Below, piece by piece: positions 8,991 through 16,390 of a stretch of 32,158 bases of DNA. A model generated the notes under the pieces. The model was not told the origin of the DNA. It saw only the letters and a program-made list of their open reading frames with translations, and ran no database searches. The translations under genes and the position numbers were made by a program. Origin of the DNA: Bordetella parapertussis (GTDB taxonomy: Bacteria > Pseudomonadota > Gammaproteobacteria > Burkholderiales > Burkholderiaceae_C); NCBI GenBank assembly GCA_945900685.1, contig CAMDJS010000010.1:1-32158 (forward strand), written 5' to 3'. The number at the start of each line of letters is the position of its first letter. The first letter of the stretch is position 1.

Positions 8991-9608
8991 ATGGCTGATG
9001 AGCAAAATCCAGCTACTGTCGCAGAAGAAGTGGCACGCAAGCGACCCAAGCCGGGTGAGCGGCGCATTCAGATATTGCAGGCACTCGCGGCCATGCTAGA
9101 GCTTCCCGGTGCCGAGCGCATCACCACCGCCGCCTTGGCCGCGCGTTTGCAAGTCAGCGAAGCCGCGCTCTATCGGCATTTCGCCAGCAAGGCGCAAATG
9201 TTCGAAGGTTTGATTGAATTCATTGAAACCAGTGTGTTCAGTTTGCTCAACCAGATCGCTGACGGCCCGCATGACCCGATAGACAAATTGAAACGCATGT
9301 TGCTGGTGTTGCTGCAATTTGCCGAGCGTAATCCCGGCATGGCGCGAGTCATGGCGGGGGATGCACTGGTGTTCGAGAACGACAGACTGCACCAACGCAT
9401 GAATTTGTTCTTTGACAAAGTGGAAGCCAGTTTGCGCCAGGTGCTACGCGACGGTTCATCTGCTTCTGCAACACCTTCTGTCGACGCGCAAGTGCAGGCT
9501 TCTGTGGCCGTGTCTTTTGTCATCGGGCGCTTGCACCGTTTCGCGCGCTCGGGCTACAAGCGCTCACCGGTCGAGCATTTGGATGCCAGTTTGAAGCTGA
9601 TGTTTTGA
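8991..9608 (+). CDS. slmA: SlmA-type nucleoid occlusion factor (TetR fold)
   Basis: A 205-residue TetR-fold protein that matches SlmA, which binds chromosomal sites and blocks FtsZ ring assembly over the nucleoid. After a short charged N-terminus come GERRIQILQALAAMLE and ITTAALAARLQVSEAALYRHFASKAQMFEGLIEF, a SlmA-like helix-turn-helix; the C-terminal half contains NPGMARVMAGDALVFEND and ends RRFARSGYK-like before SPVEHLDASLKLMF. AGAGGAG lies upstream of ATG 8991. It follows argB closely, an arrangement common in Burkholderiales. A generic TetR regulator is the main alternative, but the N- and C-terminal features favour SlmA. Confidence 0.85.
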   Translation: MADEQNPATVAEEVARKRPKPGERRIQILQALAAMLELPGAERITTAALAARLQVSEAALYRHFASKAQMFEGLIEFIETSVFSLLNQIADGPHDPIDKLKRMLLVLLQFAERNPGMARVMAGDALVFENDRLHQRMNLFFDKVEASLRQVLRDGSSASATPSVDAQVQASVAVSFVIGRLHRFARSGYKRSPVEHLDASLKLMF

Positions 9609-9652
9609 ACAAACTGACCGGTTCAGTCCTGTAGGTGTTATCACTAGCTTCA

Positions 9653-9674
9653 AGCATGTTGATAATGGCATGCT
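9653..9674. promoter_or_regulatory. Inverted repeat before the SDR/FAH gene pair
   Basis: AGCATG at 9653-9658 and CATGCT at 9669-9674 form a 6-bp inverted repeat with a 10-base spacer, ending 28 bases before the SDR start codon. A second near-palindrome around the CCGG at about 9618-9621 lies further upstream. These could be operator sites for a local regulator, but short repeats like this also occur by chance. Confidence 0.25.
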
Positions 9675-9702
9675 CCCACTGACAAACCAAGGACACCCAG
9701 TC

Positions 9703-10461
9703 ATGAACCAATTAGATATGCAAGGCCGCCATGCGGTGGTCACCGGCGGCGCCAGTGGTTTGGGCTTGGCGATTGTGAATCGCTTGTTGCATTCAGGCGC
9801 ACGCGTCACCATCTGGGATTACGACCAAAAGGGCATGGACAAGGCGGTATCTGAACTGCGTCAACACTGGCCCAAAGCCACCATCGAATCTGTGCAAGTC
9901 AATCTGACACAGCATGCGCAAGTGGTGGATGCCGTCAAGAAAACCATTGCGTTGGCGGATGTGGATGCACTGGTCAACAGTGCAGGCATCAGCGGCCCGA
10001 ACATGAAGAGCTGGGATTACCCGCTGGACGATTGGCACAAGGTGTTTGACATCAACGTCAACGGCTTGTATTACTGCTGCCGTGAAATAGTGCCGCACAT
10101 GAAGGCGCGCAACAAAGGCCGCATTGTCAACATCGCCTCAGTGGCCGGTAAAGACGGCAACCCAAATGCCAGTGCATACAGTGCCAGCAAAGCGGCGGTG
10201 ATTGCATTGACCAAATCCATCGGCAAAGAGCTTGCTGACACGGCGATTTGCGTCAACTGTGTCACCCCGGCGGCTGTCAAAACACCGATCTTCGATCAAC
10301 TCACGCCCGAGCACATACAGTTCATGCTGAGCAAAATTCCCATGGGACGTTTTGGAACACCCGATGAAATCGCCGCCATGGTGGCTTGGTTGTGTACCGA
10401 TGATTGTTCTTTTTCCACCGGCGCCACCTTCGATTTGTCAGGTGGCAGATCTACCTATTGA
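9703..10461 (+). CDS. SDR-family dehydrogenase (possible 2-keto-3-deoxy sugar-acid dehydrogenase)
   Basis: A 252-residue classical short-chain dehydrogenase. It shows the cofactor loop VVTGGASGLGLAIVNRL near residue 11, an Asp (WDYDQKG) at the end of the second strand that favours NAD over NADP, NSAGISGPN, the catalytic SVAG serine region and the YSASKAA Tyr-x3-Lys, then the C-terminal GGRSTY. I start at ATG 9703, where the family N-terminus begins, with AAGGA upstream. It is followed 18 bases later by an FAH-family hydrolase. That pairing matches the last two enzymes of the oxidative L-rhamnose/L-fucose pathway (2-keto-3-deoxy acid dehydrogenase plus diketo-acid hydrolase). The substrate is inferred from pairing only. 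Confidence 0.8.
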   Translation: MNQLDMQGRHAVVTGGASGLGLAIVNRLLHSGARVTIWDYDQKGMDKAVSELRQHWPKATIESVQVNLTQHAQVVDAVKKTIALADVDALVNSAGISGPNMKSWDYPLDDWHKVFDINVNGLYYCCREIVPHMKARNKGRIVNIASVAGKDGNPNASAYSASKAAVIALTKSIGKELADTAICVNCVTPAAVKTPIFDQLTPEHIQFMLSKIPMGRFGTPDEIAAMVAWLCTDDCSFSTGATFDLSGGRSTY

Positions 10462-10479
10462 TTTTTTTCAGGAGCAGTT

Positions 10480-11346
10480 ATGAAACTTGTACGTTACGGC
10501 GCAGTTGGCCGCGAGAAACCCGGCTTGATCGACGCCGACGGCAAACTACGCGATTTGTCAGGTGTCATCAACGACATCACCCCCGAGCATTTGAGCGACA
10601 AAGAATTATCGAAAATCGCCCGCCTGAAAACGGCGAGCCTGCCTCTGGTGCGCGGCAAACCGCGCATGGCTTGCCCGATCAGCCATGTGGGCAAATTCAT
10701 CGCCATCGGTTTGAACTACGCTGATCACGCAGCTGAATCCAATTTGCCGGTGCCCAAAGAGCCGGTGGTGTTCATGAAAGCCACCAGCTGTATTCAAGGC
10801 CCGAATGACGATGTCATGTTGCCCAAAAATTCTGTGAAATCAGACTGGGAAGTCGAACTCGGTGTGGTGATCGGCACACGTGCCAGCTATGTGTCGCAAG
10901 CCCGCGCACTCGATTACGTGGCCGGTTATTGCACCATCAACGATGTGTCCGAGCGCGAATACCAACTCGAGCGCGGTATGACCTGGGACAAGGGCAAGGG
11001 TTGCGACACCTTTGGTCCTATCGGTCCTTGGCTGGTGACACGCGACGAAGTGCCAAAGCCACAGCGCCTGAACATGTGGTTGGACGTGAACGGTGTGCGC
11101 ATGCAAACCGGCAACACCAAGACCATGGTGTTCAACGTCGCCAAACTCGTCAGCTATGTCAGCGAGTTCATGACCTTGATGCCGGGTGACGTGATCACCA
11201 CCGGCACACCTCCGGGCGTCGGCATGGGCATGAAGAAAAACGGTAAGCCTAAGCCCGTGTTTTTGAAAGCCGGTGACACCATGTCACTGGGCATTGAGGG
11301 TCTTGGCGAGCAACACCAAAAAGTAGTTGCCTACAAAAAGCATTGA
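10480..11346 (+). CDS. Fumarylacetoacetate hydrolase-family protein (possible 2,4-diketo-3-deoxy acid hydrolase)
   Basis: A 288-residue FAH-superfamily enzyme. The core begins at KFIAIGLNYADHAAES, followed by EPVVFMKATSCIQGP. DWEVELGVVIG supplies the two metal-binding Glu residues and INDVSEREYQ the Asp. FGPIGPWLVTRDEV and the terminal TTGTPPGVGMGMK complete the pattern of hydrolases often labelled ureidoglycolate lyase or 2,4-diketo-3-deoxy-L-fuconate/rhamnonate hydrolase. A clear AGGAG precedes the start. It is the last gene of the SDR pair and ends just before a strong terminator. If the assignment holds, the pair would cleave a six-carbon deoxy-acid to pyruvate and lactate; upstream pathway genes are not in the window. 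Confidence 0.82.
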   Translation: MKLVRYGAVGREKPGLIDADGKLRDLSGVINDITPEHLSDKELSKIARLKTASLPLVRGKPRMACPISHVGKFIAIGLNYADHAAESNLPVPKEPVVFMKATSCIQGPNDDVMLPKNSVKSDWEVELGVVIGTRASYVSQARALDYVAGYCTINDVSEREYQLERGMTWDKGKGCDTFGPIGPWLVTRDEVPKPQRLNMWLDVNGVRMQTGNTKTMVFNVAKLVSYVSEFMTLMPGDVITTGTPPGVGMGMKKNGKPKPVFLKAGDTMSLGIEGLGEQHQKVVAYKKH

Positions 11347-11360
11347 TCCCTTTGCAAATG

Positions 11361-11388
11361 AAAAAAGCGGCCTGCGGGCCGCTTTTTT
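11361..11388. terminator. Bidirectional intrinsic terminator
   Basis: A perfect stem GCGGCC/GGCCGC (11367-11372 and 11377-11382, loop TGCG) is flanked by six A on the left and six T on the right, so it works in both directions. It ends the SDR/FAH unit 15 bases after the FAH stop codon and could also stop transcripts leaving the methyltransferase gene. It marks the left edge of the A+T-richer restriction-modification segment. Confidence 0.92.
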
Positions 11389-11416
11389 CATGCTGATAAG
11401 TGTGAAGCTTAAAAGA

Positions 11417-11432
11417 AGAAGACTTATCTTCT
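11417..11432 (-). terminator. Weak hairpin after the methyltransferase gene
   Basis: AGAAGA/TCTTCT with a four-base loop, followed on the minus strand by a short T-rich run (TCTTTT). It lies 37 bases past the methyltransferase stop. The stem is short and A+T rich, so it may add little beyond the stronger terminator just beyond it. Confidence 0.3.
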
Positions 11433-11468
11433 GCCTTAGCCACAATAAAGAGTATTGGAAACAAAGCC

Positions 11469-12641
11469 CTAGGCCTTTATTTTCCTGTAAATAGTTGTGG
11501 CGCTAGATGATCCGAGAGTCTTGACGAGGTGATCCCCCAATACAGCTGCCAGCTTGACAGGGACTGCATTCCCGATTTGTCGCATCGCCTCCCCCCAAGC
11601 TCCGGTTATATGAAAATCAGCCGGAAAAGTTTGAATCAGCTTAGCTTCGTACACTGTGAAGTACCGAATGGCATTGTCCTCATACCTGATCATGTTCTCA
11701 CCACCAGGGACGCCGTGACCACCTGCCTTTACAGTTTTTGCAGGCCAATCAATGTAGCTTCCGGTATGCCCCGGGTAGCTCCGCGCGCCACTTTTAAATA
11801 TGTGATCCGATATTCCATGTTTAGTTTGGGGATCTGGGATATTGCCAATCGCATCACGCACAGTCTGCCAAGGAAGAGTGTCCGGCTCGAACATCCCGTA
11901 CTTTGCCTTTAATCGCTGAACACGTGTAGTTTGTTCCTCAAGGTCAATATTTCCGAGGTTAGCGTTAAGGCCATGGTTCCTCCAATATTTTCCAGTGACG
12001 TGCTGATCCCAGAGAAGTCGATCTTCGGAATGTGTTGCATTAGGAAATTGCCACTCTGCATTTAAATCTGACCGAATGCCCACGATAACTACACGTTCAC
12101 GGGTTTGAGGGACACCATAGTCTGCGGCGTTGAGTAATCGGTACTGAACCTTGTACTTGATGCCTGCGTATCCCATTGCATAAATTTTTCTCAACATTTT
12201 TAGATGATCACGCCAATCATCAACGTCTTCTATTTTGAAAGTTGGATAGGTGAGGCGGAGCAAGATGTACTCAAAATAGTCCGAGAAGGAGGCCCGAAGC
12301 AGCCCCTTCACATTCTCAAAAATAAATGCCTTGGGTGACAGTTGTTCTATCGCTCGGATTGCATAAGGGAACATATCCCTAGCGTCATCATGCGCTTTAC
12401 CCTTCCCTCCTAAAGAAAAAGGCTGACACGGCGGCCCTCCAGCCACAACGTCAATTGATGAAAGCTGGTCTAAATCGTACTCCCGAATATCACCACAATA
12501 AACCTTCGTGCTGTCAAAGTTAACTTTTAAAGATGCGCAAGCATGAGTATTAAATTCAACAAATGCTGAGTGATGAAAACCTGCACTTTCGAGTCCTTTT
12601 GCTAATCCGCCGGCACCTGTAAATATTTCTAGCGAGTTCAT
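11469..12641 (-). CDS. Type II DNA (cytosine-5) methyltransferase, Eco29kI-like system
   Basis: A 390-residue C5-cytosine DNA methyltransferase. Motif I is LEIFTGAGGLAKGLESAGF (residues 4-22), motif IV AGGPPCQPFS with the catalytic Cys72, motif VI FIFENVKG (residues 107-113), motif VIII QTRERVVIVG, and the C-terminal IGNAVPVKLA is motif X, so the enzyme looks complete. I chose ATG at 12641, immediately before motif I; a longer frame upstream overlaps the nuclease gene and has no family similarity. It starts 14 bases after the end of an Eco29kI-like nuclease gene. Eco29kI recognises CCGCGG, so that is the expected target here (inference). Since the nuclease is broken, this is now effectively an orphan methyltransferase. 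Confidence 0.93.
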   Translation of the reverse strand: MNSLEIFTGAGGLAKGLESAGFHHSAFVEFNTHACASLKVNFDSTKVYCGDIREYDLDQLSSIDVVAGGPPCQPFSLGGKGKAHDDARDMFPYAIRAIEQLSPKAFIFENVKGLLRASFSDYFEYILLRLTYPTFKIEDVDDWRDHLKMLRKIYAMGYAGIKYKVQYRLLNAADYGVPQTRERVVIVGIRSDLNAEWQFPNATHSEDRLLWDQHVTGKYWRNHGLNANLGNIDLEEQTTRVQRLKAKYGMFEPDTLPWQTVRDAIGNIPDPQTKHGISDHIFKSGARSYPGHTGSYIDWPAKTVKAGGHGVPGGENMIRYEDNAIRYFTVYEAKLIQTFPADFHITGAWGEAMRQIGNAVPVKLAAVLGDHLVKTLGSSSATTIYRKIKA

Positions 12642-12655
12642 AAGTCGTCGGAGTT

Positions 12656-13348
12656 TTAACCCAGTAAATTCATGTGCGTTTTGATGTTGTACATGATGCT
12701 CTTTAGCGTCTTGTGCTCGCCTTGGCACCTTGTTGCCCATTCACGCCCCACATGCACAACGTCCCAATCTGATTTGGCTTGGTTGTAGCGACCGCTTCCA
12801 GGATCATGGTTCCCAAACCCATCCAGCGCCGAGTTCCACAGAGGTCTGTGCAACTTGATAAGTGCTGCTTCAATTGTGCCTATCATGTCAGAACCTGCAT
12901 CCTCGAAAATCATAAATCTGCACATGAAATCAGGCAACTCAATATTCGAACCCGACTCAATACTTCTACTGTGTTGACGCAGGCGGGAAACAAGCTCCCT
13001 CGAATTTGGGGCCTGTGCGTCGACCGTTCTAGCCTGGCGCCAACCCTTCGGAACAGCCTTCCCGACATAAATAGGGTGACTGTAGGCTAACCGGTTCAGC
13101 TCTCCATATTTGGCATAGATGCCCTTTCTGCCCGTGTAATACAGAGCATAAACACCGGTCCCTTGAAATGACTCGCTTGGTGGTAGCTCTCGGACGGGGG
13201 TTCAACTGAAGAACCTTACGGCGTCCTTGACCAGTTCGACAAACGCATCGTTTCTGTATACGTGTTTGAACCGATCGAATGGTTGTAGGTCGAATGGCAA
13301 GTGTCTGATCCTTGATGTTGTTATGCAAAATGGTGGCACACAAGGCAT
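12656..13348 (-). pseudogene. Eco29kI-family GIY-YIG restriction endonuclease, interrupted by an in-frame TGA
   Basis: Read in one frame, 13348-12656 encodes about 230 residues, near the length of Eco29kI-type nucleases, but a TGA at 13204-13202 cuts it after codon 48. Before the stop, the frame reads DRFKHVYRNDAFVELVKDAV; after it, TPVRELPPSESFQGTGVYAL continues with no frameshift. All GIY-YIG catalytic elements lie downstream and are intact: GVYALYYTG, PIYVGKAV, the Arg-x3-His in SRLRQHSRS, the Glu in GTIEAALIKL and the Asn in HRPLWNSALDGFGNHDPG. No ATG, GTG or TTG is found in frame between the stop and the middle of the domain; the first (TTG 12937) would miss the GIY and YIG motifs. Either a recent nonsense mutation or a sequence error. 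The start may be ATG 13348 or TTG 13300 (giving MPFDLQPFD). Confidence 0.85.
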
Positions 13349-13362
13349 TAAGATCTTAATGC
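13345..13362. promoter_or_regulatory. 18-bp perfect palindrome at the 5' end of the nuclease gene
   Basis: GCATTAAGATCTTAATGC is identical to its own reverse complement over 18 bases. It covers the possible ATG start (13348) of the nuclease gene, or lies about 45-60 bases upstream if the TTG at 13300 is used. A palindrome of this length at the head of a restriction operon is a good candidate operator. No controller-protein gene is visible beside it. Confidence 0.55.
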
Positions 13363-13496
13363 TTTAACGAAGGTTGCAGTGAACTATCTAATCTCTTCGG
13401 ACTTCAAAATAGGCAGCCCAGTTTCGTTGTCCAAGATTTGCTAGATACAAGCGACACATTTGAAATGTTCTTTCAGCATTGAGCGAATTTGTCATA

Positions 13497-13525
13497 TTGC
13501 AATTTTGCTACGACGGCTAAATAAT
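13497..13525 (+). promoter_or_regulatory. Possible promoter of the two-TM hypothetical gene
   Basis: TTGCAA at 13497 and AATAAT at 13520 are separated by 17 bases, a weak sigma70-like pair about 50 bases before the hypothetical gene. The -35 matches only four of six positions. The rest of the 13363-13575 gap holds nothing else I can name. Confidence 0.3.
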
Positions 13526-13575
13526 TTAGGGCTCATAGAACTTATGATGAAATATTATCCGGAATGGGGGGCCAT

Positions 13576-14148
13576 ATGTCGTTTGAGATTGATTTCGAAG
13601 CATTTATAAAGCTGTTATCACCTCTAGTAGTTGCAATCATTGGCTTCATTGCAAAGAATTACTTCGAGGGCAAGCCCAAGCTGATCACATACCTAGTTCA
13701 TTCAATTGCACACCCAATGCCACCGAACCCGTCAACAGGACAGCTGCCAGGTGATGTGCATACTCATACCATCGTAGTAATGAATACAGGCAAGAAGACG
13801 GCTCACAATGTGCGAATTGACCATGCCTTCTTCCCTATCAGCTATGTGTTGACTCCGCCCAAAAATCATACGGTTACACACGGTCAGGGTTCAAGTGCAG
13901 AAATATGTATTCCCGTTCTTGTACCGAATGAGCAAATCAGCATTTCTTATCTCTACTTTCCACCGATAACGTGGTCTCAGATTAACGGTTGGGTAAAGTG
14001 TGATGAAGGCTTGGCTAAGTCTATTCAGGTCATTCCAAGCACTCCACCACCAAAACCTCTTCTGTGGCTGCTTTGGACTCTCATGTTTATTGGCGCTTCT
14101 ACGGTCGTGTACTGGGCGCTTCGAGCTTTACCCAGTCTGCTAAAGTGA
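13576..14148 (+). CDS. Hypothetical protein with two membrane segments
   Basis: A 190-residue protein I do not recognise. A first hydrophobic segment (LLSPLVVAIIGFIAKNYF, near residues 14-31) is followed by a soluble domain of about 110 residues rich in beta-type sequence (HTHTIVVMNTGKKTAHNVRI, then ISYVLTPP and ISISYLYFPPITW). A second hydrophobic segment (LLWLLWTLMFIGASTVVYWAL) sits near the C-terminus. The middle domain resembles the generic 'conserved membrane protein with an immunoglobulin-like insert' pattern, but no family can be named. ATG 13576 follows a GGGGGG ribosome-binding-like run; ATG 13564 is the alternative. Codon use is A+T-richer than the flanking core genes. It is divergent from the restriction locus and may have arrived with it. 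Confidence 0.65.
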   Translation: MSFEIDFEAFIKLLSPLVVAIIGFIAKNYFEGKPKLITYLVHSIAHPMPPNPSTGQLPGDVHTHTIVVMNTGKKTAHNVRIDHAFFPISYVLTPPKNHTVTHGQGSSAEICIPVLVPNEQISISYLYFPPITWSQINGWVKCDEGLAKSIQVIPSTPPPKPLLWLLWTLMFIGASTVVYWALRALPSLLK

Positions 14149-14348
14149 AAATGGCATCATGGTTCAATGACGTTCCTCAGGGCGCTTTGCATTTCGCTTT
14201 AGTTGTAAAAAAAATTAAGTAGCATCCTTAGGATTTGGACATAATTTCTAGAGCTAACTGTGGCAAGCTGCCCAGAGTTTCATTCAAAGTATGTAATTTT
14301 TGGACTGCCACTGACAATATTCGTGGAACTCTACAGCCAAGCGCTTGT

Positions 14349-15227
14349 TTACACGGTAATAGTCTGAATCCTAGGCAGTATGGGCATGCTGAATGTCTCC
14401 GGGTCAAACGCCATATCGCCATCTTCTTGCGGCACGCCGGTGGCTTTCATGCCTTTGAAATCGAACAGCTTGGCGTCCAGCAAATGCGATGGCACGGTGT
14501 GTTGCAAAGCATTGAACATATTGTCTAAACGCCCCGGGTATTTCTTTTCCCATTCACGCAGCATGTCGCCGACTTGCTGGCGCTGCAAACCGTCTTGGCT
14601 GCCGCACAGTGTGCATGGAATGATGGGGAATTCGCGGTGCGCGGCCCAGCGCACCAGATCGCGCTCGGCGACCAAAGCCAGCGGCCGGATGACGATGTGT
14701 CGGCCGGTGTCGCTCATCAATTTCGGGGGCATGCTTTTGAGTCTGCCGCCGAAAAACATGTTCAAGAACAGGGTTTGCAAAATATCGTCGCGGTGATGAC
14801 CTAAAGCAATTTTGGTCGCGCCAATTTCATCGGCCACGCGGTACAGAATGCCCCGGCGCAAACGGCTGCACAAGCTGCACATGGTTTTGCCGGGCGCGAT
14901 TTTTTCCTTGACGATGGAATACGTGTCCTGGTTTTCGATGCGAAACGGCACGCCGATTTTGGTCAGATACTCGGGCAACACATGCTCTGGAAAGCCGGGT
15001 TGCTTTTGGTCTAGGTTGACCGCGATGATCTCGAAATCAATCGGTGCGCGCATTTGCATCTTCAGCAAAATGTCCAACATGCTGTAGCTGTCTTTGCCGC
15101 CGGAGACACACACCATGACCTTGTCGCCTTCTTCGATCATGTTGAATTGCACAATCGCTTCACCGACTTGGCGGCACAGCCGTTTTTCCAGTTTCTGGGT
15201 TTCGCGTTCTATCGTTGTCATCACCAT
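14349..15227 (-). CDS. ttcA: tRNA 2-thiocytidine synthetase TtcA
   Basis: A 292-residue cytoplasmic enzyme that thiolates cytidine 32 in certain tRNAs. The PP-loop [17 protein letters not shown] (about residues 40-56) binds [16 protein letters not shown] supplies the Cys-x2-Cys and PCTLCGSQ the third cysteine region used for the iron-sulfur cluster, and [20 protein letters not shown] is typical of TtcA. ATG 15227 is preferred because GGAGG lies seven bases upstream; it overlaps the end of folB by seven bases (ATG 15221 is possible). It is the last gene of a minus-strand unit with folB and the pteridine-reductase-like SDR. The C-terminal tail is variable; the A+T-rich region begins right after its stop. 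Confidence 0.96.
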   Translation of the reverse strand: MVMTTIERETQKLEKRLCRQVGEAIVQFNMIEEGDKVMVCVSGGKDSYSMLDILLKMQMRAPIDFEIIAVNLDQKQPGFPEHVLPEYLTKIGVPFRIENQDTYSIVKEKIAPGKTMCSLCSRLRRGILYRVADEIGATKIALGHHRDDILQTLFLNMFFGGRLKSMPPKLMSDTGRHIVIRPLALVAERDLVRWAAHREFPIIPCTLCGSQDGLQRQQVGDMLREWEKKYPGRLDNMFNALQHTVPSHLLDAKLFDFKGMKATGVPQEDGDMAFDPETFSMPILPRIQTITV

Positions 15228-15595
15228 TGGCCTGCCTCCATGCGGATTGCCACTTCACAATCGTCAAAAATTTCTAACTTCGCTATTTTCACCCGCACGC
15301 CAATCACCCCCGGCAGTTGCATCAAACGGTGCGACAACCTGCCGATCAAGGTCTCGAGCAAATTCACATGCTCTGCGGTGCATTCGTTGATGATGATTTG
15401 CCTGAACTTGCGGTAGTCCAGCACATGGCTGATGTCGTCATCGCTGGGCAACAAGTCTTGTGGGCCGAGGTTGAGTTCGGCATCTACTTGAATCGGTTGC
15501 GGCGCGTTGATCTCGTGCGGCAATATGCCCAGATTCGCTTTGAAGCGCAAGCCTGAAAGAGACAAGGTGCGGTGGCCGTGTTGCGGTGTGTTCAT
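15221..15595 (-). CDS. folB: Dihydroneopterin aldolase
   Basis: A 124-residue enzyme of folate synthesis that splits 7,8-dihydroneopterin to hydroxymethyldihydropterin and glycolaldehyde. The FolB pattern is visible in [28 protein letters not shown] with the conserved Glu of the active site, then [28 protein letters not shown] and the C-terminal [19 protein letters not shown]. It begins one base after the SDR stop codon and overlaps ttcA, so all three are clearly co-transcribed. The neighbouring pteridine-reductase-like SDR strengthens the pterin assignment. Confidence 0.93.
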   Translation of the reverse strand: MNTPQHGHRTLSLSGLRFKANLGILPHEINAPQPIQVDAELNLGPQDLLPSDDDISHVLDYRKFRQIIINECTAEHVNLLETLIGRLSHRLMQLPGVIGVRVKIAKLEIFDDCEVAIRMEAGQW

Positions 15596-15596
15596 G

Positions 15597-16373
15597 TCAC
15601 ATCAGCGAAAAATCGCGCTCGAAAGGCATCAGGTGTTGACCGCCATCTACCAAAATGGTGGTGCCGGTGATGGATTGGTTGAGCAACACAAAAAGCACGG
15701 TGGCCACCACATCTTCAACACTGGAAGAGCGACCCAACGGCGAGAGTTTGTGCAAGTCTTGGAATTTCTCATCGCTCAGCATATGGCTGGTCAAGGTCAG
15801 GCCCGGTGCCACACCGATCACGCGCAGCTGAGGTGCCAGCGCTTTGGCCAACACGGTGTTGGCGGTTTCTAACGAGGCTTTGCTCAGGGTGTAGCTGAAA
15901 AAATCAGGGTTCAGGTTCCACAGTTTCTGGTCCAGCATGTTGACCACCACGCCGCTGCCATCGCGCTCGCATGCATGCGCATGGAGTTTTTGCGCCAGCA
16001 TGATGGCTGCAGCCGTGTTGGTCAACATGTGTTTTTGCAGCATGGCGTAGCTGAAGTTGTCGGCGCTGTCGTGTTCAAACAAGGCGGCGCTGTTGACCAC
16101 CGCATCCACATGGCCCATGCGCTCAGCCACCGTGTGCACCAATGCTTTGGTTTGGTCTTCATCGGACAAGTCAGCGGCAAAGCATTGCGCGCCCGCACAC
16201 AAAGCGGCACATTCAGCGGCGGTTTGCTCGGCTTGGGCGGCTGACTCGCGGTAATGCACCGCGACCCGCCAGCCTGCGGCAGCCAGTCCCAACGCGATGG
16301 CGCGGCCCAGGCGTTTGCCCGCACCGGTGACCAGCACCGTCGGCACAGAGGAGGGGTTGACAGCGGAGGACAT
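15597..16373 (-). CDS. Pteridine reductase/FolM-like SDR
   Basis: A 258-residue short-chain dehydrogenase whose cofactor loop reads VTGAGKRLGRAIALGLA, that is TG-x3-Arg-x-Gly, the variant typical of pteridine reductases and FolM (dihydromonapterin reductase) instead of the usual TG-x3-Gly-x-Gly. An NSAALFEHDSA loop, MLDQKLWNLNPDFFSYTLSKASLE with Tyr-x3-Lys, and the C-terminal VDGGQHL follow. I start at ATG 16373; an upstream in-frame codon at 16391 would overlap the divergent gene. It heads the unit with folB and ttcA, which supports a role in reducing dihydropterins or dihydrofolate. The exact pterin substrate is an inference. Confidence 0.83.
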   Translation of the reverse strand: MSSAVNPSSVPTVLVTGAGKRLGRAIALGLAAAGWRVAVHYRESAAQAEQTAAECAALCAGAQCFAADLSDEDQTKALVHTVAERMGHVDAVVNSAALFEHDSADNFSYAMLQKHMLTNTAAAIMLAQKLHAHACERDGSGVVVNMLDQKLWNLNPDFFSYTLSKASLETANTVLAKALAPQLRVIGVAPGLTLTSHMLSDEKFQDLHKLSPLGRSSSVEDVVATVLFVLLNQSITGTTILVDGGQHLMPFERDFSLM

Positions 16374-16390
16374 GTTGGACAATAGGCGCA

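Noticed and set aside
12642..12740. N-terminal extension of the methyltransferase by 33 residues
   Set aside because: It overlaps the nuclease 3' end, has no methyltransferase similarity, and ATG 12641 lies directly before motif I.
13029..13343. Minus-strand open frame of 104 codons across the nuclease N-terminus
   Set aside because: It is in another frame from the nuclease and encodes no recognisable motif; the GIY-YIG motifs lie in the frame interrupted by TGA.
11468..14376. CCTAGGC present at both edges of the A+T-rich segment (11468-11474 and 14370-14376)
   Set aside because: Seven bases are too few to argue for target-site duplication, and the right copy lies inside ttcA coding sequence.
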